From assembly GCA_021324015.1 (NCBI GenBank), contig JAJPJX010000060.1, forward strand, positions 62,001 through 126,000: DNA of 64,000 nt. The letters are read 5' to 3'. Below, one piece after another: positions 17,535 to 26,095 of the stretch (within the stretch, counting starts at the first letter, position 1; the number at the start of each line of letters is the position of its first letter). Made by a program: the position numbers and the translations under genes. The stretch comes from Solibacteraceae bacterium. Lineage in GTDB: Bacteria > Acidobacteriota > Terriglobia > Bryobacterales > Bryobacteraceae. The notes beneath the pieces are model-generated. The model was not told the origin of the DNA. It saw nothing but the letters and a program-made list of their open reading frames with translations, and made no database searches.

Positions 17535-17897
17535 CTACCGCTGAAGGATCAGCAGGGCGGGGATGATGGACCCGTCCCCGGCGCCCGCAGCCAGAGCCCT
17601 TGCGAGGATCTTCCCCGCAGCCTGCGTCACTGCCTTACCAGCAGCGTCCGCTTCGAGCAACGCGCCGTTCGCCACGGCAGCGCCGCACATGACCTTGACC
17701 ACCATGCCAGGCGTCGCATAGAGCGCGCAGGGACGGCCCGCCGCAGCGGGCTTATCCGCAATCACTCCGTCCGCGGCAAGGCCCGCGCCGGTCACCGCCA
17801 CCCCGGTAGCACCGATGGTGCCGAACAGAAACTGCTTCGCAGAGAGGTCGGCACTGGCAGGAACGGAAATCGCTTGGTTTCCAACTTCGTAAGCCAT
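17535..17897 (-). CDS. Capsid decoration protein, DUF2190 type
   Basis: A 120-residue Ala/Gly-rich protein beginning MAYEVGNQAISVPASADLSA. The repeated small-residue beta pattern with GVIADKPAAAGRPCALYATP and the C-terminal ARALAAGAGDGSIIPALL matches DUF2190/capsid-cement proteins that bind the outside of HK97-type heads. Its position between scaffold/protease and major capsid fits. The long 5' gap to the protease gene contains a good ribosome site (AAAGGAG). Confidence 0.75.
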   Translation of the reverse strand: MAYEVGNQAISVPASADLSAKQFLFGTIGATGVAVTGAGLAADGVIADKPAAAGRPCALYATPGMVVKVMCGAAVANGALLEADAAGKAVTQAAGKILARALAAGAGDGSIIPALLILQR

Positions 17898-17932
17898 CGT
17901 TCGTTTCTCCTTTCGTGGATTGGCTCGCCGCC

Positions 17933-18472
17933 TTAGTTCGGCTTCACCGTGGCCGACTTCTCAGCGAGGTACTGCTGGTAAAGAGCAGGCTGGAGCTTCA
18001 TCGCCTCCACGTACGCCTGCGCGAACGTGATGTGCTTGCTGGCCGCGATCTGCGTGGCGGCAGCGTTCAACTGCGCCTCCGCGCCCACCGGAGCAGCGTC
18101 GGTGTGCGAACTGATCTGCGTACCCTGCGACTTCGCGGCTTTGCGCGCCAGGAGGGACTCGCGCGCCTGCGCAGGCGTCAGGCGCTTCGAGATGGCCTCC
18201 GCGAGAAATCCGGGTTCACCGGCCAACGTGCAGAGCGCCGCGATCTCCTCGTGCTCGCCGCGGATGCGCGCCTCGATAGCTGCGGCGTCCGGAGCGGGCG
18301 GCGCGGCCGGAGGCGCAGCAGCGGGCTCCGGAGTGGGCGGCGCGGCGGCGGAAGGCTGGGCCGGCGGTTGGGCAGCGGGGGCCGGAGCCTCCGTGCCAGT
18401 CTTCGTTTCGGCGGGCGCAGCACCCTGCGGGTTCGGAACGTCTGCCGGTTTGGTCTCGGTCGTTTGAGGCAT
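17933..18472 (-). CDS. Internal-start scaffold protein (Nu3-like), nested in the protease gene
   Basis: ATG 18472 lies in frame in the protease gene at its residue 323 and starts MPQTTETKPADVPNPQG. A purine-rich ribosome site precedes it, and the boundary coincides with the end of the protease domain and the start of the Pro/Ala linker plus helical C-terminus. By analogy to lambda C/Nu3 this would be the free scaffold. Separate expression is inferred and not directly proven by sequence. Confidence 0.55.
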   Translation of the reverse strand: MPQTTETKPADVPNPQGAAPAETKTGTEAPAPAAQPPAQPSAAAPPTPEPAAAPPAAPPAPDAAAIEARIRGEHEEIAALCTLAGEPGFLAEAISKRLTPAQARESLLARKAAKSQGTQISSHTDAAPVGAEAQLNAAATQIAASKHITFAQAYVEAMKLQPALYQQYLAEKSATVKPN

Positions 18473-19438
18473 CGTCGTATCCTCGTCCTTTCCTTGCTCG
18501 ATTTGCGCTTCGGCAGACGCCGTTGCGCGAGACTGCCTGAAGCCCTTCGCCGCCTGAGTCACCGCAGCGAGAGCATCATCAAAACTGCCAACCTGATCTG
18601 CAAGCCCTGCGGAGATCGCCTTCTCCCCCCAGAACAGGCCCGCATCCGTGTTCCGGATGAGCGCGGGCTTGAGGCCCCGGTTGCGCGCAACCGCCGTCAC
18701 GAACATGTCGTAAAGCCGGTCCACCTCCGTTTGGAGGTTCGCGCGGGCGTCGTCCGACAACGGCTGGTGCGTCGAGAAGTCGTTCTTCCGCGCGCCAGCA
18801 TAGACCGCCGTGTACTTGCGCCCGACCTTCTCGTCCCATCCGGACTGATCCATGTGGACCGCGATCACGCCGATGGAACCCACGCCGCCCGTCCTGGTGA
18901 GGAACAGGCGTTGCGCGCTCGAAGCCAGAGCGTACGCAGCCGAGAACGCCTCGTCGTTGGCGATGGCGTAACACGGCTTCTGGTCGCGGACGGCGTACAC
19001 CTCGTCCGCGAGATCGAACAGCCCGCCGACCTCGCCGCCAGGCGAGTCAACGTCGAGCAGGATGCCGCGGATACCGGGATCGTCGCGGGCGTCCGCGAGG
19101 TGGCTGCGGATCTGCTCGTAAGACTGAAGGCCGGATTCGGCGTCCATCCACGACGCCTTTTTCACCAGCGTGCCGGAGACGGAGAGAACCGCGATACCGT
19201 CCGGAGTCACCGGGTACGGCTTCCGGCCGGATGCGAGGGACAGAATCTCGTCGTCCTCTTCCTCGTCGTCCGGAGCGGGACGGGTGACCACAACCGGCAT
19301 CCCCTCGACCACGACATGCTCGCGCATTCCAATGCGCGGGCCGATGGCCTCCAGAATCACCATCAACTTGTCGATCTGGACCATCAGAGGCACGCCAAAC
19401 ACGCGCGCCGCGAGGTGCGGCAGATAGTTCTGCTTCAC
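17933..19438 (-). CDS. S49-family prohead protease with C-terminal scaffold (lambda C/Nu3-like)
   Basis: A 501-residue protein. Residues 75-300 are an SppA/ClpP-like S49 serine protease with DSPGGEV (131-137), the nucleophile S166 in NDEAFSAAYA and the general base K218 in ARKNDF. Residues 320-501 are Pro/Ala-rich then helical, as in assembly scaffolds. M323 has its own ribosome site (GGACGAGG 8-12 bases upstream), so an internal start at 18472 would make a free scaffold of 179 residues, exactly as lambda nu3 lies within C. The start overlaps the portal stop (ATGA). Confidence 0.88.
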   Translation of the reverse strand: MKQNYLPHLAARVFGVPLMVQIDKLMVILEAIGPRIGMREHVVVEGMPVVVTRPAPDDEEEDDEILSLASGRKPYPVTPDGIAVLSVSGTLVKKASWMDAESGLQSYEQIRSHLADARDDPGIRGILLDVDSPGGEVGGLFDLADEVYAVRDQKPCYAIANDEAFSAAYALASSAQRLFLTRTGGVGSIGVIAVHMDQSGWDEKVGRKYTAVYAGARKNDFSTHQPLSDDARANLQTEVDRLYDMFVTAVARNRGLKPALIRNTDAGLFWGEKAISAGLADQVGSFDDALAAVTQAAKGFRQSRATASAEAQIEQGKDEDTTMPQTTETKPADVPNPQGAAPAETKTGTEAPAPAAQPPAQPSAAAPPTPEPAAAPPAAPPAPDAAAIEARIRGEHEEIAALCTLAGEPGFLAEAISKRLTPAQARESLLARKAAKSQGTQISSHTDAAPVGAEAQLNAAATQIAASKHITFAQAYVEAMKLQPALYQQYLAEKSATVKPN

Positions 19439-21084
19439 TTTTTGGGCTCCTTCCCTCGCTTCTTCGTGGGTGGCTTGGCGGGCGTCTTCGCCGGAGGCTT
19501 GGCAGGCTGGCCGCTTTCGCCGCCGTCCGCTTCGCCCTCCGGCGTCACATCCTCGATCTTTTGGGCGCCACGGGCGTCCGTCCTGCGCGGGTCGGAGTCG
19601 AAGACCAACTCCAACTCGTCGGCGCGCTCGTTGTCCTTGGCGATCTGCTGATCGACCGCCTCCTCGTCCTCGCCCGTTTCGTTGATGGACATACTGCGCG
19701 ACTTCAAGCCCGCACGGATCGCCAGCACTTCAGCCTTCACGTCCTTCTCCGGATCAACCCATGCCCACTTCGGCGTGTGGTGCTGGACCGCCAGATACAG
19801 GGAGCGGTTGGCCTGGTAGTCACGGGCATCCAACTCACCGGCCAACACCGCCGCCTCGATGAACGCGCGCCACACCGGACGGCAGAACTGGTGGATGAAG
19901 ACGCCGTACTGGATCTGCTCGCAGAGCCTCCGGAACGAGAGGATGCCCGCGCGGATCGAGCTATAGCTCGTCTGCGAGAGATCGCCGGTCAGCATGTCGT
20001 ACGGCAGGCCCAAGCCCGCACCAATCCGCAGGAGTGTCTGGCGTTCGAACGCCTCGTAGTTCCCGCCCACGTCGGCGGGATCGGTGAACTTCACATCCTC
20101 GCCGGGTTCGAGATCCATCATCGTCCCGGCTTCGAGTTGCGCCACCTGGACGCCTTGCTCGTTGGACTCGATCTGCCCTCCGGCATCGGTCGCCTGCGGC
20201 CCGTCCTGCTCGTTGCCGAAGAACGGGTCCTCCGGGTTCTGCCGGATGATGAACGCCATCATCATGGCGGCGAACTTCTTCCGGAGCAGTTCGGCGTCGT
20301 CGTACTGATCGAGTTCCCACAACCGCACGAGTGCGTTGGCCAGCCACGGCACGCCACGGAGTTGGCCGGGGCGCATCGGACGGAACACGTGCATGATCTC
20401 GTCTGCCGGTACCCGGATCAGATCGAGATAGTTCGGGAAGAACAACCGCTCGCCAGGATGCTCCTTGTAGAAGTAGTAAGCCGTCCTCCGCTTCTGCTGG
20501 TCGAACTCGATCGACGCGCGCACGACATTGCCCTGCGGCGTCTCCGGCGTGGGGCGCGCGAGGTAGAACGGCAACTGCTCCGTCTCCATCAACTGGAGTT
20601 GAAGCGGAACAGTCAGGCCCCAATCCATCGGACGGATGTGCTTCCGGACGAAGCACTCGCCGCCTTCCACCATCGACCGGAAGGCGAGCGCCTGAAAGCC
20701 GTAGAAGTCGGTCAAGCCATCGGCATCGCACTCGTTTACGAACTGCGACCAGAGGTTCTGGATCTTCTCCTTCGTGGTCGCGTCCGGATGAAGCGACTGC
20801 GGCTTGATGCCGTTGCCGACAGCGTTGCAGACCCACTCATCGATGGCCTTGCCCGCCCACCCGTCCTTACGGGCGAGGTCGCGGGAGCGCGCGACCAACT
20901 GGTCCGCGCTCTGATACCAGACGGAGTTGACGGCATCGCGGGTCGTGGACCACGTGCCGAGCCGCCGGCCGGTCGTCGCGCCCTCGTACGGAGACGCGCT
21001 CGCGCGGCGCGCGAGCGCACCGCCAGGCGCAACCGCCCCGCTCCGCTTGAAGCGGGTCAAAAAACTGGAGAGTTTGAACGCCAT
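19435..21084 (-). CDS. Portal protein, lambda gpB family
   Basis: A 549-residue protein, close to lambda gpB (533). Recognisable segments include LARKDGWAGKAIDEWVCNAV near the N-terminus, ECFVRKHIRPMDWGLTVPLQ, and the family signature FRPMRPGQLRGVPWLA followed by the charged AELLRKKFAAMMMAF helix. Portal rings form the DNA entrance vertex. The C-terminus is Lys/Pro-rich (KPPAKTPAKPPTKKRGK), which resembles an unstructured basic tail. It starts on the last base of the gpW-like stop and overlaps the protease start. Confidence 0.92.
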   Translation of the reverse strand: MAFKLSSFLTRFKRSGAVAPGGALARRASASPYEGATTGRRLGTWSTTRDAVNSVWYQSADQLVARSRDLARKDGWAGKAIDEWVCNAVGNGIKPQSLHPDATTKEKIQNLWSQFVNECDADGLTDFYGFQALAFRSMVEGGECFVRKHIRPMDWGLTVPLQLQLMETEQLPFYLARPTPETPQGNVVRASIEFDQQKRRTAYYFYKEHPGERLFFPNYLDLIRVPADEIMHVFRPMRPGQLRGVPWLANALVRLWELDQYDDAELLRKKFAAMMMAFIIRQNPEDPFFGNEQDGPQATDAGGQIESNEQGVQVAQLEAGTMMDLEPGEDVKFTDPADVGGNYEAFERQTLLRIGAGLGLPYDMLTGDLSQTSYSSIRAGILSFRRLCEQIQYGVFIHQFCRPVWRAFIEAAVLAGELDARDYQANRSLYLAVQHHTPKWAWVDPEKDVKAEVLAIRAGLKSRSMSINETGEDEEAVDQQIAKDNERADELELVFDSDPRRTDARGAQKIEDVTPEGEADGGESGQPAKPPAKTPAKPPTKKRGKEPKK

Positions 21085-21296
21085 TAGAAGCCCTTGCTCG
21101 ACATCAGGCGCGTCTGGCGTTTGCGAACGCCCGACTTGGCGCGGTTCGAATTGACCATGTACTGCTGCGCCTTGATCTCCTCATCCGTGGTGCGGAACTC
21201 TACCGCGCGCCCGTCCGGAGCGACGACGCGCTTCTCGGGCGATGCAATGCGGTCCAGCGAGTCCTGAACCTGCTGGTCAGTAAACGTGTTTGCCAT
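21084..21296 (-). CDS. Head-tail joining protein gpW
   Basis: A 70-residue protein starting MANTFTDQQVQDSLDRIASP, close to lambda gpW (68 residues). The layout of an acidic N-helix, a short beta hairpin (RAVEFRTTDEEIK) and a basic C-terminus is that of gpW, which seals the portal after packaging. It lies between large terminase and portal as in lambda. Confidence 0.8.
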   Translation of the reverse strand: MANTFTDQQVQDSLDRIASPEKRVVAPDGRAVEFRTTDEEIKAQQYMVNSNRAKSGVRKRQTRLMSSKGF

Positions 21297-21299
21297 CGC

Positions 21300-23237
21300 T
21301 CACATCCCGAAGCGCCCGCTCACCCGCCGGCCACGGCGCGCGGCTGGCGCGGGTGCTTTCGTTGGGGGCGGTGCCTGTACCTGCGGCGCGGGCCGTGGCG
21401 CCGACGCGACCGGCAGGCCCATGCGATCCGCGACGATCTTCCAGTGCTTCTCCTGGAAGCGATCCAGCCCGACGCGCGCCGCCGCCGCACGGGCGTACAC
21501 ACGGCAGTCCAGAGCCTCGTTGCGGTCGCGCATCTTCTGCCACTCCAGTTTGCGGTAGCCCTTGACGAGCTTCGCCACCAACTGTTCAGCGGTGATCTGC
21601 TTGAAGTACTCCTCGCTGTAGCGCGGGAAGTGGCAGTATCCGGGCGGGAACGGGATTCCCTGTTCGAGATCCTCGTCGGTCGGACGTTCAAGCCGGAGCC
21701 ATCGGTACAACTCCTCCTTCGCCATTCCGGAGTTGACCGGCCAGACTTTAACGCCCCGCTTCAATTTTACGCCCAGCGGTCCAACTTCGATCGGAGAAGC
21801 AGCACCGATAATCGCGGGAGCGCGCGAGTCGCCTTTGATCACCAGGACGCGATGGCCCTGCCGCCGCGCCCATTCGTACACCTCGTTGGTCGCGTAACCG
21901 GAGTCCACGGCCAACTGAATGATCGGCAACTCCAGTCCGGAAACCGTTGTGAACGTCTCGTTCAGCAGGCCGGTGAGTTTCTCCCATACCTGCGGGCGCG
22001 CGGTGTCGCCTTCGAAGACCCGGTAGTCAATCGACCACGATTCCTTACCGCGCCCCCACGCGACGACCTCGACCTCGATGCGATCCCGCTGAACGTCCGC
22101 TCCGGCCGTAACGAAGATACCGCCGCGAGGCACGAGGCCGATCTTATACGCCTCGCGCCGGTCGTACAGGATCTTCCAGTCCGGAGCCTCACCCAGCAGC
22201 GTCCACGTTTCGCCCAGCACGGTGTTCACGAAGACCTGAAGCAGCGACGGGTTCTTCTGCGCCTGCTCGAACTGCTTGGCGGCGTCTCCCCACGAGAACC
22301 AGCCGACCGGCGAGTACATGCTCGACAAGTGGAAGCCCGCCGTCTTGCCGTCTCCCTTGGCGGTCGCACGCCACTGGCCGCGCGGCAGCATCCACTGCTT
22401 CTGGTGGTTCTGAATCTCCTGGCCGCAATGCTCGCAGATGTACACCGCCTTCTCCGCTTCGCCCTTGGGCCACCGGAGTTGCGGAAACTTCAAGACCTGG
22501 AACTCCCGGCAGATCGGGCACGGAACGGCGAAGTACCGCTTGTCCGACTCCTCGAACGCCGCCTCGATCCGCGACATGCCGGTGATCTTCGGCGTCGAGA
22601 CGAGGAACACCTTGCGGCGGGCGAACGTGCGGGTGCGCGCCATCGCCAGATTGATCGGGTCGCCCTCGCCGTCCACATCGCCGGGATACCCGTCCACCTC
22701 GTCCAGGAACAGGTAACGCGCCGCCATCGAGCGCAGGCCGATCGCGCTATTCGCGCCGGTCATCACCAGGACGCCGCCCGGAAACTCCTTCGCCAGCACC
22801 GTGTTTCCGGAGTCGCGCGAGCGCGGGTCGTGGACGAGGTTTCGGAGCACCTCCGACTCCTCGATCAGGGGATCGACCCTCTGCTTCGAGTTGCGCTTGG
22901 CCATCTCGACGGTCGGCTGCACCGCCATCATCGGGCCTGGCGCCTGATGGATCACGTACCCGATCCAATTGTTACCGCACTCGGTCCCGCCGATCTGCGC
23001 GCCCTTCATGAACACCGTGCGCTCGATCAGGCTGGTCGGCGACAGGCAGTCCATGATCTCGCGCAGGTACGGCGTCCGGTCGGTGCGCCACTGTCCCGGT
23101 TCGCTCGACGCCCGTTGCGAGAGCGTCCGATACTTGTCGGCCCACTGCGAGATCGTGAGGAACGGATCGGGACGCGCGCCAGCAGCCGCCGACGCCCGGA
23201 TGATCGCTTCAGTTGACGAGGCTGTCTGCGTAATCAT
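21300..23237 (-). CDS. terL: Terminase large subunit, lambda gpA family
   Basis: A 645-residue packaging ATPase/nuclease, almost the length of lambda gpA (641). The Walker A-like motif KGAQIGGTE is at 78-86 and Walker B YLFLDE at 175-180 with D179/E180. A zinc finger is visible (C240, C243, C268, C271), as in GpA-type terminases. A C-terminal nuclease region follows with acidic residues in AVDSGYATNEVYEWAR. GpA-type enzymes usually cut cos sites, so cohesive ends are expected. The start overlaps the small terminase by 29 bases. Confidence 0.93.
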   Translation of the reverse strand: MITQTASSTEAIIRASAAAGARPDPFLTISQWADKYRTLSQRASSEPGQWRTDRTPYLREIMDCLSPTSLIERTVFMKGAQIGGTECGNNWIGYVIHQAPGPMMAVQPTVEMAKRNSKQRVDPLIEESEVLRNLVHDPRSRDSGNTVLAKEFPGGVLVMTGANSAIGLRSMAARYLFLDEVDGYPGDVDGEGDPINLAMARTRTFARRKVFLVSTPKITGMSRIEAAFEESDKRYFAVPCPICREFQVLKFPQLRWPKGEAEKAVYICEHCGQEIQNHQKQWMLPRGQWRATAKGDGKTAGFHLSSMYSPVGWFSWGDAAKQFEQAQKNPSLLQVFVNTVLGETWTLLGEAPDWKILYDRREAYKIGLVPRGGIFVTAGADVQRDRIEVEVVAWGRGKESWSIDYRVFEGDTARPQVWEKLTGLLNETFTTVSGLELPIIQLAVDSGYATNEVYEWARRQGHRVLVIKGDSRAPAIIGAASPIEVGPLGVKLKRGVKVWPVNSGMAKEELYRWLRLERPTDEDLEQGIPFPPGYCHFPRYSEEYFKQITAEQLVAKLVKGYRKLEWQKMRDRNEALDCRVYARAAAARVGLDRFQEKHWKIVADRMGLPVASAPRPAPQVQAPPPTKAPAPAARRGRRVSGRFGM

Positions 23238-23751
23238 TCAGGCCCTTGCGAATCTCGTCCGTGAGAATCTCGTGGATGCGAGACGTGTCGAGCGCGTCGG
23301 CCCGCTCTGCTGGCACGCCCGCGCCGAGCAGGATGTCCTTCACCTCCGCTGCGATGCTGGCGCACACCCGATCCGCGATGTTGAGCATCGCGTCCCGGCG
23401 CTGCCGGTCGATGTTGAACTGCGCGATCTTTACCTCGTCCTTGGAGACGAGACTGCCGACCTTCTCCTCGTACTCGATCTTGGCGAGGCGCACCTGGTAG
23501 TGCTCCCGAACCGCCCGCGCCTTGGTGTACTGCGCCGCGCCGAAGCCGTCGCCGTCGTCCTCCGGCTGGCGGCGCGTCCCAATGACGGGACCACGCTTGT
23601 GCGTATTCGTCTCCCATTCCTGATCGGCGCGGTCGGAGTCGATCCGGCCATCCGGCAGCAGCGAGATCCGGCCAGACGTAATCGCCTTTTGTACGGTGGA
23701 GAGGCCGACGCCACGGTGCCGTGCGTACGCCCTCTGGCTCAAAACTGCCAT
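23209..23751 (-). CDS. terS: Terminase small subunit, Nu1-like
   Basis: A 180-residue protein with an N-terminal helix-turn-helix (LSQRAYARHRGVGLSTVQKA) and a helical C-terminal half. The HTH begins right after ATG 23751. An ATG at 23811 in the same frame is less likely because the added residues are just the antisense of the conserved leader at 23789-23813. Small terminases recognise the packaging site and recruit the large subunit, and it lies directly upstream of and overlaps terL. The gene is divergent from the DUF3489 gene at 23853. Confidence 0.85.
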   Translation of the reverse strand: MAVLSQRAYARHRGVGLSTVQKAITSGRISLLPDGRIDSDRADQEWETNTHKRGPVIGTRRQPEDDGDGFGAAQYTKARAVREHYQVRLAKIEYEEKVGSLVSKDEVKIAQFNIDRQRRDAMLNIADRVCASIAAEVKDILLGAGVPAERADALDTSRIHEILTDEIRKGLNDYADSLVN

Positions 23752-23788
23752 CGGAATTCTTTTTGAACTTTCCGCTTTACTTCCCGCG

Positions 23789-23813
23789 CGACCGGAGTGA
23801 TGAATCGTCATGC
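23789..23813 (+). promoter_or_regulatory. Conserved leader element, copy 1
   Basis: The sequence CGACCGGAGTGATGAATCGT followed by CATGC is one of three near-identical leaders in the window (others at 24368-24401 plus and 30331-30362 minus). All three lie just upstream of a single-gene cassette that ends in a GCCGCCC hairpin. They could be a promoter, an activator site or a conserved 5' untranslated region. Confidence 0.65.
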
Positions 23814-23852
23814 GCGGACGACAAGCCGCCAGAAAGGAAAGCAGATACGACC

Positions 23853-24284
23853 ATGACGAACGAGACCAGCACCACCGAAACCGCCGCCGTTGCGGAACAG
23901 AGCGCCAGCCCCGCGCCCGCCACGAAGAAGGCCAGCAAGAAGGCCTCCAAGAAGACCAGCAAGAAGGAAGCGAAGCCTGTCAGCAAGAAGGCCTCCAAAA
24001 AGGACGCCAAGCCCCCCGCCAAGAAGGAAGCGAAGCCCACCGGCAAGAAGACCTCCAAAGCCACGGACGGCCAGCCCCGCGAGGGCAGCAAGAAGGCCAT
24101 CGTACTGGACCTCCTGCGCCGCAAGAATGGCGCGACGATGGCCGAGATCGCCAAGGCCACCGACTGGCAGAATCACTCGATTAGGGGCTTCATCTCCGGC
24201 ACCCTCACCAAGAAGATGGGGCTGACGGTCGAGAGCAGCAAGAACGAGGCTGGCGACCGCGTGTACCGCATCGCCAGCAAGTAG
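23853..24284 (+). CDS. DUF3489-like protein with histone-H1-like lysine tail
   Basis: A 143-residue protein. Residues 20-75 are Lys/Ala/Ser-rich repeats of the KKASKK/KKEAKP type, closely like bacterial histone-H1-like tails. Residues 80-143 are a DUF3489-type winged-helix domain (VLDLLRRKNGATMAEIAKAT, then HSIRGFISGTLTKKMGL). It should bind DNA non-specifically through the tail. ATG 23853 was chosen for the AAAGGAAA ribosome site. The gene stands alone with its own leader and double-hairpin terminator, opposite to the structural operon, as expected of a moron. Confidence 0.8.
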   Translation: MTNETSTTETAAVAEQSASPAPATKKASKKASKKTSKKEAKPVSKKASKKDAKPPAKKEAKPTGKKTSKATDGQPREGSKKAIVLDLLRRKNGATMAEIAKATDWQNHSIRGFISGTLTKKMGLTVESSKNEAGDRVYRIASK

Positions 24285-24329
24285 GCCTCCATACCGGAGG
24301 CCAGCCGCCCGGTCCTCCGGGCGGCTTTA
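24284..24329 (+). terminator. Double-hairpin terminator after the DUF3489 gene
   Basis: A first hairpin pairs GGCCTCC (24284-24290) with GGAGGCC (24296-24302). A second pairs GCCGCCCGG (24304-24312) with CCGGGCGGC (24317-24325), followed by TTTAT. The GCCGCCC/GGGCGGC stem recurs at 24746-24765 and 29924-29943. Confidence 0.8.
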
Positions 24330-24367
24330 TTAGTTCAGGGCGCGATTATCCCCTTGATCTTCCGCGC

Positions 24368-24401
24368 GACCGAAGGGATGAATGGTCGTGCAAGGAGATA
24401 A
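24368..24401 (+). promoter_or_regulatory. Conserved leader element, copy 2
   Basis: GACCGAAGGGATGAATGGTC continues with GTGCAAGGAGATA. It is nearly identical to copies at 23789 and 30331 and includes the ribosome site AAGGAG of the next gene. TTGATC 17 bases before GATGAAT could act as a -35/-10 pair, but the match to sigma-70 is weak and the other two copies do not keep TTGATC. Confidence 0.65.
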
Positions 24402-24405
24402 GCAG

Positions 24406-24729
24406 ATGGCCAGAGCCAGGAAACAGACCAAAGAGACGACGCCAGGATTTGCGATCAAGATCAACCCGCAAACGGAACTCGGCCTCGCGATGCTGATCGC
24501 GGAAACGGAAGACGGTCACTACGAGCCGGTGGCGGTAGTGTCCTCCGTATCGGAGGCGCGCGAGATTGCCGCCAGCGACTTCGCCCGCCGCCTCAAGGAA
24601 GTAGGGATGGGGTGCGAGGACGTAACCTGCCCCGCGCGGTACGCGATCTGGGCGCAGGGTATTGGCGGCGAGTACAAGCCACTCCGCGAATACGAGATCG
24701 ACGGCACCGCCCCGCAGATCGAATGGTAG
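24406..24729 (+). CDS. Hypothetical single-gene cassette protein
   Basis: A 107-residue protein starting MARARKQTKETTPGFAIKIN after the strong site AAGGAG. It appears to be a small alpha/beta protein (VAVVSSVSEAREIAASDFAR) with two cysteines (GMGCEDVTC). No family was recognised. It has its own leader and terminator and lies on the opposite strand to the flanking operons, so it behaves as an independently transcribed accessory gene. An upstream start at 24382 would translate the leader and is rejected. Confidence 0.65.
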   Translation: MARARKQTKETTPGFAIKINPQTELGLAMLIAETEDGHYEPVAVVSSVSEAREIAASDFARRLKEVGMGCEDVTCPARYAIWAQGIGGEYKPLREYEIDGTAPQIEW

Positions 24730-24745
24730 CGCGCCCCGCGCGCCA

Positions 24746-24770
24746 GCCGCCCCGAGACGGGCGGCTTCTT
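24746..24770 (+). terminator. Terminator after the 24.4-kb cassette gene
   Basis: GCCGCCC (24746-24752) pairs with GGGCGGC (24759-24765) around a CGAGAC loop, followed by TTCTTTG. It lies between converging genes and shares its stem with the other two cassette terminators. Confidence 0.7.
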
Positions 24771-24780
24771 TGCTTCTTGC

Positions 24781-26076
24781 CTATTGGCTCACCGGGTGAG
24801 CCTCCCCACTGACTTCTGCTGCCACATCATCGAACGCGCGTCCGGACCCATCGAGGCGCGCCACTTGCCCCGTGAACGCCTGCCAGCGCCGCACGATCAC
24901 ATCGCAGTACTTCGGGTCCAGTTCGATCACTCGCGCCTGCCGCCCGGTCTTCTCGCACGCGATGATCGTCGTCCCGCTCCCACCGAACGGGTCTAGGATC
25001 GTGTCACGCGACTTGCTGTTGTTCCGGAGGGCGCGCTCGACCAACTCGACTGGCTTCATTGTCGGGTGCTCGCGGTTTGCGCTGGGCCGCTTAATCTCCC
25101 ACGTGTCGCTCTGGCCCCGGTCGCCGCACCAATAGTGCGTGCCGCCCTCGCGCCAACCGTACATGATCGGTTCGTAGTTGTGCCGGTAGTCTCCCCAGCC
25201 CAGAGTGAAGTGGTTCTTGACCCAGATGATGATGCCCGACCAGTGGCCTCCGGCCTCGAGGAACGCCTGCCGGAGCGTGTGCATCTCGGACGAGGACATG
25301 CAGATGTACACCGCGCCCTTGCAGACGGCCAGGATGTTCGCGGAGGCGTCCTTGAGGAAGCCGTAGAACTTGGCGCCCAGCGAGTCGTTCTGGATCTTGA
25401 GTTTGTCCTTGGTGCGGCCCTCGTAATCGATGTTGTACGGCGGGTCGGTGAAGCACATGTCGGCCAGATCGCCAGCCAGCACCTTCTCCACATGCCCGAG
25501 GACCGTTGCATCCCCGCACAGCAACCGATGCTGCCCCATGACCCACAGGTCGCCCGCCACCGTGACGACCTTTTCCTGCTCGTCCGGAACGGCGTCCTCG
25601 TCCGTGAGTCCGGTCTTGGTCTGCTCCGGGCCCGCAAGGATCTCCTCGATCTCGTCCTCGGTGAAGCCCACAAGGTCCAAATCGAACTCGTCCTCTTTCA
25701 ACGACTCCAACTCGACGCGCAGCATCTCTTCGTCCCATCCGGCACTCAGAGCCAGGCGGTTGTCCGCGAGGACGAGCGCGCGGCGTTGGGTTTCCGTGAG
25801 GTGGTCCAGGACAATGACCGGCACCTCCGTCATCTTCAACTTGCGCGCCGCAGCCAGGCGCGCGTGGCCCGCGATGATAATTCCGTCCGCGCCGACCAGG
25901 ATCGGGTTGGTCCAACCGAATTCCGCGATGCTGGCGGCGACCTGGGCGACCTGCTCCTCCGTGTGCGTCCGCGCGTTGCGGGCGTACGGAATCAGTTTAT
26001 CGATCGGCCAGAACTGGACAAGGAGGTTGCGAAGGCGCTCCACAGGTTTGAGATGTTCTTCCACTTTGGCTTTCAC
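24781..26076 (-). CDS. ParB/Srx-like domain fused to DNA methyltransferase, DPPY type
   Basis: A 431-residue protein. GTG 26076 was chosen because GGAGG lies 8 bases upstream and the longer frame has no homology. Residues 25-110 are a ParB-like domain (NARTHTEEQVAQVAASIAEF, IIIAGHARLAAARKL). The methyltransferase has DPPY at 211-214 and the SAM-binding DPFGGSGTT at 362-370, the order of beta-class enzymes. DPPY favours adenine-N6 methylation. Such fusions are common in phage late or middle regions and may protect phage DNA or mark it for packaging. It is about as similar in layout to 26735-28273 as paralogues are. Confidence 0.85.
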   Translation of the reverse strand: MKAKVEEHLKPVERLRNLLVQFWPIDKLIPYARNARTHTEEQVAQVAASIAEFGWTNPILVGADGIIIAGHARLAAARKLKMTEVPVIVLDHLTETQRRALVLADNRLALSAGWDEEMLRVELESLKEDEFDLDLVGFTEDEIEEILAGPEQTKTGLTDEDAVPDEQEKVVTVAGDLWVMGQHRLLCGDATVLGHVEKVLAGDLADMCFTDPPYNIDYEGRTKDKLKIQNDSLGAKFYGFLKDASANILAVCKGAVYICMSSSEMHTLRQAFLEAGGHWSGIIIWVKNHFTLGWGDYRHNYEPIMYGWREGGTHYWCGDRGQSDTWEIKRPSANREHPTMKPVELVERALRNNSKSRDTILDPFGGSGTTIIACEKTGRQARVIELDPKYCDVIVRRWQAFTGQVARLDGSGRAFDDVAAEVSGEAHPVSQ

Positions 26077-26095
26077 TCCGCAACCTCCATCTTGT

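Noticed and set aside
23752-23811. Upstream start for the small terminase at 23811
   Set aside because: The added 20 residues are the antisense reading of the conserved leader element; the HTH begins directly after ATG 23751.
24382-24405. Upstream start for the 24.4-kb cassette gene, and likewise 30343 for the 30-kb gene
   Set aside because: Both would translate the shared leader including its ribosome site; the ATG following AAGGAG is better in each.
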